NCBI GenBank assembly: GCA_027575765.1
Contig: JANBPT010000004.1
Coordinates: forward strand, 1 to 64,000
Reading direction: 5' to 3'
DNA from: Tieghemiomyces parasiticus
Taxonomy: Eukaryota; Kickxellomycota; Dimargaritomycetes; Dimargaritales; Dimargaritaceae
DNA: 64,000 nucleotides
Made by a program: the position numbers and the translations under genes. Position 1 is the stretch's first letter. Each line of letters begins with the position of its first letter. Shown piece by piece: positions 45,301 to 53,779 of this stretch. The notes beneath the pieces are model-generated. The model was given only the letters and a program-made list of their open reading frames with translations, was not told where the DNA came from and did no database searches.

Positions 45301-47343
45301 TTCGCCGCCACGGAGCCCGAGACCTCCGTGCCCGGCCTCGCCGACCCTTCTGCGGACGACCCCGCCGCTGCGCTGCACTGCCTCGCCGTCGTCCGCAGCC
45401 TGCGCCCCGACCGAGTGCTGCCCGCCGCCCAACGCTTTGCTGCCCGGCTTTTCGACCCCAACTTGGTTGCGGACGCCACCATTGACCTTGCGACCATGGT
45501 TCGCGACGAGGTTACGGCCGCCGTCCCGGTGGCCCTTTGTGCCGTCCCCGGCCACGACGCCAGCTACTTGGTTGACCAACTCGCTAAGGAGACCGGAGTC
45601 ACCCTACGTCCAGTGGCCCTAGGTTCCGCCGAGGGCTTCACCCTGGCCGACGCCGCCTTGGCCGCGGCGGTGAAGACTGGTACCTGGGTTCTGCTTAAGA
45701 ACGTGCATCTTGCCCCAGCCTGGCTCGGCCAACTGGAGAAGCGGCTGCACGCCCTAACTCCTCACCCGGCGTTCCGCCTGTTCCTAACCATGGAGATCCA
45801 GCCCAACGTGCCGGCCAACATCCTCCGGCTGGCTCGAGTTCTGATGATTGAGCCCCCACCGGGTCTGCGCGCCGGCCTCCTACAGTCGCTGCGCCGCGTG
45901 CCCGCCGCCCGGTTCGCCGCGGGCCCCGCGGAGCGCGCGCGCCTCTACTTCCTACTAGCCTGGCTGCACGCCGTTGCGGTGGAGCGGCTACGCTACGCCC
46001 CGCTAGGCTGGACTCAGACATACGCCTTCAACGATGCCGATCAAGCCTGCGCCCTGGCCACCGTCGACCACTGGCTGGCCAGTGCCGCCGCAGGCCGTGC
46101 CAACGTGGACCCAGACCGCATCCCCTGGCGTGCCGTGCGTACTTTGCTCACCGAATCGGTGTATGGGGGTCGCCTGGACAACGTTTTTGACCAACGGCTA
46201 CTGGAATCTCTCGTCGGGACCCTCTTCCGTCCAGCCAGCTTTGACCTCGACGTGCCCCTGGCTCCTGGGGCCGATCCCCCCCTCCCGATGCCCGAGGGTA
46301 CACGGCCTGCCGACTTCATCGCCTGGGTCGAGCGACTACCTGAACATGAACCGCCGGCCTGGCTGGGTCTACCCGCTGACGCCGAACGCCTCCTCCTCAC
46401 CAACCGCGGCCGGGCCATGCTGGGCAAGGTGCGCCGCATGAAGAGCCTGGCCGACGACGACGAGGTGGCCTACCGCCCCGACGCCCCCACCGCGGGTGCC
46501 GCCGCCACCAGCGATGCCCCTGCCCAACCTGCCTGGATGCGGTCGGTTGCACAGCTCGCCACCACTTGGCTTACTACACTCCCGGAACAGCTGACGGGCC
46601 TGGCCCGCGACCCCGAGCGTCTACGTGACCCGCTCTACCGCGTCTTTTGGCGCGAGGTGGATACCGGCTCCCGCCTCTTGGCCCGCGTGCGTTGCGACCT
46701 GACCGACCTGGCCGCGGTGTGCGCTGGAACTCTCCCGCAGACCAACCACCTGCGGGCCCTGCTCGATAGCGCCAACCGCGGCGCTGTCCCCACCGCCTGG
46801 GCCCAACATACCGTGCCCGCCAGTTTCACCCTTGGTCAGTGGCTCGGAGATCTGCACGCCCGTCTGAACCAACTGCGTGCCGCGGCTGAGGCCGGTGGCG
46901 CCGCTGAGGGTTCCGCTCTGGCCACCTTCCCCGTGTGGCTTGGGGGTCTCTTCTTCCCGGAGGCCTTCGTTACCGCGACCCGTCAGACCGCCGCGCAGCG
47001 TCGTGGGTGCTCGATCGAGCAGCTCCGTCTTGGAATGGTCCTGGGGACCGCGGCCGATTCCACCGCCTTTACCATCCGCGACCTGCGCCTGGAGGGTGCC
47101 GCTCTGACCGGTGAAGGCGATGGGGGCGCTGTCGGCCTCTGCCTCGGATCGGTCACCCTGGCCACGTCTCAACTGCGCTGGTTGCCACCAGATGAGATGC
47201 CGGCTGCGGAGAGTGTGGCCCTCCTACCTGTGTATCTCAACGGTGACCGTCGTGATCTACTCTTCGCCGTGCCCATCGCGGTGGTGGCTGCTGACGCTCC
47301 ACTCTTGGCTCCCCGTGGCGTTGCTTTGGTCGCGGGTGTCTAA
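33346..47343 (+). CDS. Cytoplasmic dynein 1 heavy chain (Dyn1/NudA type)
   Basis: Minus-end-directed microtubule motor chain of 4665 aa, used for nuclear migration, spindle positioning and endosome transport. Order: tail with DHC_N1 (about residues 200-850); linker/DHC_N2 (about 1400-1830, FDVWIDVQRQWVYLEGIF, FYFVGDEDLLEIIGN); AAA1 P-loop GPAGTGKTES (about 1940) with CFDEFNRLEER; AAA2 GPSGTGKS (about 2228); AAA3 GPPGSGKT (about 2607); AAA4 GVSGGGKTT (about 2950) with CFVLDESNV. The stalk coiled coil (about 3195-3320 and 3410-3520) flanks the microtubule-binding domain beginning RAMANPPEAVKLAMESVCTL. AAA5, AAA6 and the C-terminal domain end GVALVAGV. The MTBD and AAA1 match cytoplasmic dynein 1 rather than axonemal chains. 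A D/G-rich insert (DDDDDSGGGGGGAP, about 2396-2410) sits between AAA2 and AAA3. The frame is uninterrupted over 14 kb with strong C/G-ending codons; ATG 33346 follows a pyrimidine-rich leader. Confidence 0.96.
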   Translation: MADDPLAGGLATLPAVTGGGVGLDPVPTFDPSLVKEYLFNVLPLLLGSPDPQEQEAIALLFSFPDVGEKCRRFAHDPQTPVLYVLKEVEETPEDDAPHVAYNLAHELTYRANHVGSVALIKRGPTLDPARPLAHQVQVMNLPGPAAQRDPVGPANPYEALHAYIHHAVGPYFNAYVAQQQQMQQQAKGSAEPRDDKDAKTGIPVAKKKIAELELSLLHLQQNVDIPDVVLTLHPAVVRAAAQCREAGTRVTAEALDPALLADSAFLNRLQGDVNGWIKEIQKVTKLSRDPASGTASQEINFWLSMERALERIDTQLKSDEVVLTLDVLKHAKRFLATVSFVADTGLNEGMDKVAKYNQLMRDFPLDELLAATDVGKVRDALMLIFAHLNKKLRLSPYPVRRALPLVEAISRDLHDTLLKVLGRRRLMPMDYVEFAAVADGADQVFAVWDDQVKDFTNVAREVTRKRMEKFLPIKIRPAHAPLQERFAFLRQFRLQHAQLHATIARVTQAAALDGPLADDEGAVDAVAEVGLAYASVQNVDVLDVSPEGTEVWVAAERIYTERVARVENLLIRRLRDRLATARNAMEMFRVFGKFNALFVRPKIRGAIQEYQARLIENVKDDIRRLHDTFKRQYRHSEACRVGQLRDVPPVAGAILWARQLERQLATYMARVEAVLGKGWELYAEGQRLAADSASFRRKLDARPVYDAWYADVTRRDQAVAGRIFTVSRVRAAGNALQLDVNFDPGAITLFKEVRHLAWLGFPVPHAVANAAKDAKRVYPFAVSLIETTRAYRRTVHELGQHPLLVALAAAHLNDVHHLVAGALHLRWDYFVNAFDPQAHRLGTLDVSENEHVGFVRSFARTVATFQTKTAGLITASAAVDASVAELGTCPYDHDAFAAVLARVQRHVDQLNLEGFANLPAWVRDLDARIAGVLGDRLLAATAAWTTAFARDHSSVTEAEDDGDDEKGMGDTRRHGRTTRTVDASPPEVLPALTPRRHELRLRNQVMYLDPPLEQARAGWYAQLHAWLGAVGGLPRLESSRYETGLAVGGPADLAGESETRVTYAAALLPTLPLGVAYAAIERKYRTVDDYVRTWLRYQSLWDLEPEHVFGKLGDDLGRWQQILGELRQARAPFDTAATTKRFGPLVIDYGQVQGKVTARYDAWQRDVLHRFGAKLGAAAAAFHTAVAAARRDLERHTVATRATAEAVTFITFVAELQRKVPAWTAEVAAFRAGQRTLERQRYVFPADWLFADQLEGEWSAFADILGRQNRAIQDQLSGLQAQIGAEATAVGQRTQDAVRDWEQTKPVAGDLGPTAALATLRQFAERADGLLGEAARVDRAREALQLPRAPDRSLEPVREEIADLTAVWTALAGTWTALDELRELPWASVVPRKVRQRLDALLGATRELPARMRSYQAYEYVQSILRRHVKANALVADLKSDALRDRHWRALFRALRVDDRPTLSTLTLGYLWDLDLRRHEAAVREVVTAAQGEMALEEFLKGVRETWATYTLDLVNYQNRCRLIRGWDDLFAKAGEHQAALSAMKASPYYKAFADEATGWEEKLNRVSALFDVWIDVQRQWVYLEGIFSGSADIKHLLPVESARFATINAEFLGVMKKVYKSPLVLDVLNLPNVHKSLERLADLLGKIQKALGEYLERERSAFPRFYFVGDEDLLEIIGNGQAVARIQKHFAKMFAGLATVLLNAEDEMLIEGMASREGETVRFASPVSLRTSPKINEWLSALEQAMRVTLAERLGAAVTDLIPVYTAAQAETGAWLAWADAHPAQLVVLAAQAVWTGQVEAALRARDLTGALGRIEAALGILADAVLTPLAALTRRKCEHLITELVHQRDVVRQLAQETLPDDDGTLPFAWLYHMRYYYNSEPADPLARLTVRMADAAFPYGFEYLGVPDRLVQTPLTDRCYLTLTQALHAQLGGSPFGPAGTGKTESVKALGAQLGRFVLVFCCDETFDFQAMGRIFVGLAQVGAWGCFDEFNRLEERILSAVSQQIQSIQLGLQSAGTEVELVGKPVRVHRDTGVFITMNPGYAGRSHLPDNLKKLFRSIAMTRPDRELIAQVMLYSQGFRTAERLAAKVVPLFTLCAEQLSPQPHYDFGLRALKAVLVSAGNLQRELGDAKGNGDDAAEQGILIQSVRETLVPKLVADDIPLLTRLLADVFPGVAYRPADLAELRAALAAICAERHYVPADAWLAKVVQLYQIQRLHHGLMLVGPSGTGKSAAWRTLLAALERVEGRESVSYVIDPKAISKDDLYGTLDPTTREWTDGLFTHILRRIVDNVRGERAKRHWVVFDGDVDPEWVENLNSVLDDNRLLTLPNGERLALPDNVRLLFEVDTLRYATPATVSRCGMVWFSEDCVTPAMACERYLATLRSRVRDPDAEDDDDDSGGGGGGAPDGPGSSQADPTDPALLVQRTCADAWTAALAADGLVPQALARAAGLRHIMDFTPTRALATLFSLLDRGVSRLVAHNLAHPDFPLPPDQVTQHAHRRLLLDLLWSFAGDCSHADRQALSSFVAGTTTVVDLPAGVENLLDYDAAPTTPDWTPWQAAVPAIEMETHQVAAADVIVPTVDTVRHEAVLYAWLAERRPLLLCGPPGSGKTMTLFGALRKLPDVEVVGLNFSSATTPALLLKTFEQYCEYRRTPTGPVLSPATPGRWLVVFCDEVNLPAPDRYGTQRVVAFLRQLVERGGFWRARDRAWVRLSRVQFVGACNPPTDPGRVPLAPRFLRHAPLVLVDYPGAASLRQIYGTFARALLKLVPTLRAYAEPLTAATVEFYLASQQRFTPDVQAHYVYSPRELTRWMRGLHEALAPLDHLPVEGLVRVWAHEGLRLFQDRLVDAGERRWTDDMVDQLARTHFPTIDHDAALARPILFSNWLSKDYVAVDREELRRFAAARLKVFYEEELDVPLVLFNDVLDHVLRIDRVFRQVQGHLLLIGVSGGGKTTLTRFVAWMNGLAVVQIKAHNRYTAADFDDDLRAVLRRAGCKGEKVCFVLDESNVLDAGFLERMNTLLANAEVPGLFEGDEYATLLTQCREGAARDGLLLDTGEELYRWFTGQVRRNLHVVFTMNPPEGGLGNRAATSPALFNRCVLDWFGDWSTQALYQVGREFTHALDLDLPAYPGPADAAWSPAHPHLSLPPAHRDAVVDAFVYVHASLGSVNARLARRSGRTNHVTPRHYLDFIQHYVRLFTEKRTELEEQQRHLHVGLDKLQATVAQVEELSASLGRKNAELDAKNIEANEQLQRMVTDQQTAESQRKASLEYQTVLAEKDRAIAERRAVVLGDLERAEPAVQEAQRAVSGIRKQQLTEVRAMANPPEAVKLAMESVCTLLGHRLDGWKSVQAVIRRDDFIASIVNFDTDRHLTRKLREHMRTTFLNNPSFNFETVNRASRACGPLVAWVIAQVDYAEILERVGPLRAEVAALEDDAAATRASAAHLETTVAELEASIARYKEEYARLISETQRLKAEMGQVSGKVDRSMTLLNSLESEKGRWIDASATFEAQMGTVVGDVLLAAAFLAYGGYFDQAYRELLLTRWSDRLRSAGVAFKSDLSLTEYLSTAEDRLSWAAADLPADDLCTENAVMLHRFNRYPLVIDPAGQAAAFLSARYRDRRLTVTSFLDASFLKNLESALRFGNPLLITDAEHLDPVLNPVLNRELRRTGGRVLIRLGGSDIDFSPAFTLFLATRDPTVQFPPDVCSRVTFVNFTVTRGSLQSQCLHRVLRHERPDTDRKRTDLVRLQGEFRLRLRHLERSLLQALSSARGNLLDDDAVIGTLETLKREAAEVATKVAETETVMTEIDAVLAAYTPLATACSAVFFTLEALPRVHHFYQFALAFFEAAFSAVLRPDHPRLQGVTDPAERLTLLRDALFDEVYRRAAPGLLHADRLTLLTLLAPIKWRTVDPDAAARHEATFDLVLTGEELAVTETVSDVGNVPAPVVAHGGPTAPAAFRALVRALPEGASLTTVSDEAWATFFAATEPETSVPGLADPSADDPAAALHCLAVVRSLRPDRVLPAAQRFAARLFDPNLVADATIDLATMVRDEVTAAVPVALCAVPGHDASYLVDQLAKETGVTLRPVALGSAEGFTLADAALAAAVKTGTWVLLKNVHLAPAWLGQLEKRLHALTPHPAFRLFLTMEIQPNVPANILRLARVLMIEPPPGLRAGLLQSLRRVPAARFAAGPAERARLYFLLAWLHAVAVERLRYAPLGWTQTYAFNDADQACALATVDHWLASAAAGRANVDPDRIPWRAVRTLLTESVYGGRLDNVFDQRLLESLVGTLFRPASFDLDVPLAPGADPPLPMPEGTRPADFIAWVERLPEHEPPAWLGLPADAERLLLTNRGRAMLGKVRRMKSLADDDEVAYRPDAPTAGAAATSDAPAQPAWMRSVAQLATTWLTTLPEQLTGLARDPERLRDPLYRVFWREVDTGSRLLARVRCDLTDLAAVCAGTLPQTNHLRALLDSANRGAVPTAWAQHTVPASFTLGQWLGDLHARLNQLRAAAEAGGAAEGSALATFPVWLGGLFFPEAFVTATRQTAAQRRGCSIEQLRLGMVLGTAADSTAFTIRDLRLEGAALTGEGDGGAVGLCLGSVTLATSQLRWLPPDEMPAAESVALLPVYLNGDRRDLLFAVPIAVVAADAPLLAPRGVALVAGV

Positions 47344-48098
47344 ATTAGAGTCTACCAATCGCCACCTACTACCTCCGATTTTACTATCTAGCATCCTTTT
47401 GTGCGTACCTCCTACCTAGCCTGACCCCGCCATCATCTTCACTAACCCTATTTATTTATTTATTTATTTTTAGTAGGTCACAATTTAAAAGTTAGTGATA
47501 GTTAGCACAACAACCAAGGACTAAGCGACTGGTTACCGGCTAGAGCGGATCTCTATGGTGTAAGAGGAGAGCAAGGAGCATCTTGGTTATCCTAGTCTGT
47601 CTGTGACCCGCACGGTCTAGACCAGCTGGTGTTGCCGTCTGGCGGTCAAAGCCTAAACGGTCACAGCCCGACCATTGCCTTTCCGGAGGTCTGTGGCTAT
47701 ACAGGCAATGGAAACCATACCCGAATTCTGTGCAAAATCATGCGACTGGAAATGTGCGTAACGTGGCAACCCTTGCCCCACCTCAAAATCCCAGTGCGCG
47801 GTAAAAGAAAACAAAAGAAATATACGCGCTCCCTGCTCCTCCCATCCATCCCCCCGCTGTTGCCGTGCCTTGTTTTGTTCATCCCTCACCGCCCCGCATC
47901 CAACCAACCGGGGGAAGGAGCCCAGGGCAGCGTCGCGTCAGCCTTCTACCGGATGGCTACCCCCGCGCCACAGCTTAGCTCGCAATCACCCCCCTCCCCA
48001 TTCGTGTAGTTATCTTATTCACGCATCCTGTACCATTTCTGTGGGATTTATTATCCTTACTGGTTGCTAATTTCTTGTGCCCATTCCCCATTGACGCC
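47344..48098. other. Intergenic with (TATT)n repeat
   Basis: Dynein 3' flank. It has a tattta tetranucleotide repeat at about 47450-47472, then non-coding sequence; the frame at 47629-48009 has no protein character. The end of the stretch is the leader of the WD40 gene. Confidence 0.5.
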
Positions 48099-50070
<1,972 letters not shown>

Positions 50071-50140
50071 TAGCGATGGAAGCCAGCGTAGGTATCGTCC
50101 CTAGGGGTGCGAAAGGCCTACCGAGTCGAGCCCGGACCTA

Positions 50141-50146
50141 AATAAA
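50141..50146 (+). terminator. Polyadenylation signal AATAAA for the WD40 gene
   Basis: Exact aataaa, 70 bases after the WD40 gene stop. Confidence 0.5.
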
Positions 50147-50335
50147 TTTAGCCAACCAGATTTTACACACTGACAATAAATAACTAACCTAGTCTCTTAT
50201 CAACCCTCCGACCGAGAGGATGACAGAACTCGATTGGTGAGATCCGTGGGTGCTCACTGGCCGACGCAGGACGGGGGAGGTGGGGCGGTTGCGCACGGTT
50301 TAAACAATCAACGGGCGACTTTTTGGGCACGGCAG

Positions 50336-50341
50336 TTTATT
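50336..50341 (-). terminator. Polyadenylation signal for the Rix1 homologue
   Basis: On the minus strand this reads AATAAA, 184 bases after the Rix1 stop. Confidence 0.4.
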
Positions 50342-50524
50342 AGATGTCCAACTTGAGAGTTGCCAGAGTAGTTCCGGGATGCCGGGCATACGCTGTAAGG
50401 TGAGTGGTGATCAGCAGTTCCAGTCCAGGGATAGTACCCGCACCATGCTGGACCCCATACGGGACATTGGATGATCCACCCCATGACATGGATGGGCCGT
50501 AGGCTCCTATCTTGCTGACCTCCA

Positions 50525-52955
50525 TCACATATCGTCGTCTGAGGAGTCGTCCACAATCTCGGGCAGCGAATCATCGTCACTGCAGCCTGCCTTGGCGGTG
50601 GCTCCTGAGCTGGCGACAATGGGGGCAGTGCTAGGGCGGGAAATAGGCGAGACCCGGTCAGTGGGTAACGTTGCATCCAGATCGTCCTCGTCAGCGCTCA
50701 TGGGATGCGGCGTCGGTTCTGCCGTGGTTTCGAGGGCCACCCATTCCCCGAGCTGCTCTCCGACCCGCGGGCTTGGTGAGGTGGTGATAGGTGCGACGGG
50801 TTGAGAAGGCCCGCCAACGAGGGATGCCGGTGGATCAGCCTCCATGGGTACCGGTGACGGGGAACGCGAGATGGGGCGGTGGTCCAGGAGCACACCGTCG
50901 TCCGCCTCTGTCGCGTCACACGGCGTTTCGTCGTCATCAGCCAGAGTGCGCGGCAGGGCCGGAAGGCGGGGGTGAATGAGTAGGTCACAGGCGGCCAGGG
51001 CCTCGCGACACACGTCCCGCGTCGCCCGGTCCGCGCCCAGAAGGCCGGCTTGGAACAGCGGCAATGCGTGGGGTAGGACGCTAACGGAACCGGTAACGGG
51101 GCACATGACCAGGGCCAGGAGGCACCGGTACAGGGCCGGGCGCCGGTGAGGGTCCCTGTCCTCGTCGCTGCCGCGAATCTGGTCGTCCAGAAGGTGACCG
51201 AGGACGCTGCGTTCCAGTGCCGTACGGGTCACGCGTGGTACAAAGCCGCCGGCCGTCGTGAGGAGGGCCGCAGCAACGTTTACGGCAGCCACACAGGGGC
51301 GAGTCCTGGTGGCGTCGGTGGGAGCAGCCGGGGCGTTCAGTGCAGACGAAGGCCCCGCGCGGCGCCTTTTGCCGCGCGACCCACGGTAGCTAATCTGTAT
51401 CTCGCTGGCTGGGCCGCTGGATGAGGTGTGGGCGGCGCCCGGATCGGACCCGTCCACGTCGACAATCAGGCGCGCGTATAGACGTCGAGGAAAGGTCTGT
51501 ACTAGGCCGGGGCCGTACGTCTGGAGCAGCAACGTCAGCAGTGTGTAGACGGCCACCCGCAACGGCCTACGGTGGGAAGGGAGGATAGTGAGGAATGGCA
51601 GCGAAGGGGTTAGTTAAATTACGTTGATCGAACATCAGGGGCATTTCATTACCACCCCCCTCCCTGCTTAAACCGAACTGGCGCGAACCAAGGCAACCGG
51701 TGGGTAATTGGGCGGATATGAGGAGCGACACTTACGGTTGGGAGGCTGCGTTACGAAGGAGGGACACCGTAATGTGGCCAAGCTGACGAAGGTGCAGGTG
51801 GAGATACTGACCCAGCACGGTGACGACCGTAGCAGTGAGCTCGATGGCCAACAAATTGAGCTCAGGGGCCAGGGCGCGAAAGAGGGCAAACTCGGTCCGG
51901 TCGCCTTGATCCTTGAGGGTCAGCCCGTCTCCCGCACTGGCCAACCGTGCGGCTAGTTGGAGGAGGGGAATCACGGGCACGGCCACTCGGAACGCAGTCT
52001 CGGCGGCCAGGAGGGCGTTCAAAGCCCCGACAACGGCGCGAGCGTGGTCAACGAGGCGCGGGTAGGCCCGGACATAGTCGGCTGGAAGGGTCGGGAGGGA
52101 TAGGGCCCGGGTGGCAGGGCGGGCCACGTAGGGCTCGGCGACGGCGGCCATCAGCCGGTCGAGGGCCAAGTGGACGCCGCCGATCAGTTCCCAGCCCAGG
52201 ATGCGCCAACGGTCGGCCGGCGAGATGGTTTGCTGGTTAGTGCGGGCCCCGGCGTGGCATAGGGCCACTAGGCCACGCGCAGCGTAAGTACGTACCGCGG
52301 TAGTGGGCAGCGTGGCTTCCAGCAACCAGGTCAGACACGCCTGGGTCCAACGGTCGGACACCGCACGGACCACGGTGGGGTAGATCGGAGTCAGGCGCAC
52401 CAGGGTGCGCAGGGTTGGGATACGTAACGCAGGCCGCTCGGTGGCGAGGGTCAGGAGGATGGTGAGGTAGCGGGGCAGATCGGTGGCTGCCACCTCGCGG
52501 CGGAGTTCAACGTACGCTGGGGCCTGGCTGAAGATTGTTGCCAGGGCAGCGATGGCCACCTCCAACGTCTGGGGCCACTCGGTTGGCGTGAGGAGGGCCA
52601 GGAGGTGGGTCGTCCAGCGGCGAACCGGTTCTATTAGAAGGCCCAGGGGCACCTGCCGCAGGGTGAGTCGCACTAGAACGGCGGCCACCCAGCGGGCTTC
52701 AGGCGACTTAGAGGCCAGGAGGTCGCTAAGCGCGGTAGTCCAGCGGCGGGTCGGTCCGGCCTCGGCATTGGGGTTGGTAAACACTGCGGTGAGACTGGCC
52801 CGGGCCGTGAGGATGGCTACGGCCGCGGGTAAGTCGTCCGCACCATGCTTCTCACTAAGCAGGTAACGCTGGAGGACCAGCTCAAGAGTATCGACTTCCC
52901 GACTATAGTTATACATGGCAAAGCGGATTGCGAACGGGCAAGACGGATAGGCCAC
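50525..52955 (-). CDS. Rix1/PELP1 (Ipi2) pre-rRNA processing factor, 2 exons
   Basis: Homologue of Rix1/Ipi2 (human PELP1), scaffold of the Rix1-Ipi1-Ipi3 complex that drives ITS2 processing and nucleoplasmic remodelling of pre-60S particles. Exon 1 is 52955..51736, exon 2 is 51566..50525; the intron 51735..51567 (169 bases) has donor GTAAGT and acceptor ccaccgtag. It joins in phase (cc|g) to give 753 aa, close to yeast Rix1 (763). The N-terminal helical-repeat domain shows the signature LLASKSPEARWVAAVLVRLT, then WPQTLEVAIAALATIFSQAP and ELRREVAATDLPRYLTILL. Exon 2 is increasingly disordered, with a basic patch (RGSRGKRRRAG) and an acidic end SLPEIVDDSSDDDM, as in PELP1-type proteins. An alternative start is ATG 52916 (MYNYSREVD). 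It is convergent with the WD40 gene. Confidence 0.85.
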
Positions 52956-53779
52956 AGGTGTTGGTAAGTCCCTGGCCGTTAAGTGTTCGGCGGTAAGGTA
53001 CGGGGGTCTGTGTGTTTAAAGAGGCAGGGAAGTGAATCGAGTCAGCCGGATTGGTCGGTCCGAATGCCTTAGTAGACATGTGTGAGCCTTTTTTTATTTT
53101 ATTTTTCTCCTTTGATTGCGAAAGTCTGGGGCACAAAATTCCTTAGAGAGCTTAATAGCCCGAAAGTAGTGGTTTAGGTTATATCACGTGACTATAATGT
53201 GGCAAACACTCCTATGGTTACTGGCCTTGACCCAAGTACTTATAGTGTGCGCACTAATGGATAATCTAAACCGGCCGAGCTTTCCGGCGGTCACATTGTG
53301 GCGGTGCAGGTTACCACCAGTGCAGAGCTGTTAAGGGGTGAAGACTGGGTCTCGCAAGAAGCATCTCTGCATGTCATTTGGAGTAATATTAGAGATACAG
53401 TGCATTCCGTATATATATAAACTTTAACGGCTGTACTATTTTATAAGCCAGCGCCCGACCTCCCCTTCTCCAACTCCTTATCAACTCAGGACCAGAGCTG
53501 GCTTCAGCGACCGGACCATTCCCCTTTAGCGTTTGTTCATCTAGTCGTTGAAGCATCGCCTCGGCAGCGTATCCACGCCCACTTTTACCAGTCAAGCGGC
53601 GATAGTCGACCTTAGTAGGTTGATTAAAATACGCCATTGTGAGGTCGTAAATTCATTACAAGGTGAGACGTGGGGGAGGGATCCGTCATCGTAAAGGAAT
53701 ATGTATAAAGCAGCGAGGGAGGGGAGCTCTAGTGCTACGCCAAGCGGAATGAACGGTCAACTGGGCTGTCGCTGCGGGA
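52956..53779. other. Intergenic between DIP2 homologue 3' end and Rix1 homologue 5' end
   Basis: AT-richer stretch. One small minus-strand frame with an ATG (53637..53389, 82 codons, MAYFNQPTKVDYRRLTG...) lies 143 bases past the DIP2 stop; it has no recognised family and more likely belongs to the 3' UTR. A T-run lies at 53089-53106. Confidence 0.4.

Larger units (their letters stand above)
50071..50524. other. Convergent intergenic region
   Basis: Contains aataaa for the WD40 gene (50141-50146, a second at 50174) and its reverse complement tttatt at 50336-50341, which can serve the minus-strand Rix1 gene. No gene recognised. Confidence 0.5.

Noticed and set aside
53389..53637. 82-codon minus-strand small ORF downstream of the DIP2 homologue
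   Set aside because: No family features and only 143 bases past the DIP2 stop; more likely 3' UTR. Mentioned only in the gap entry.
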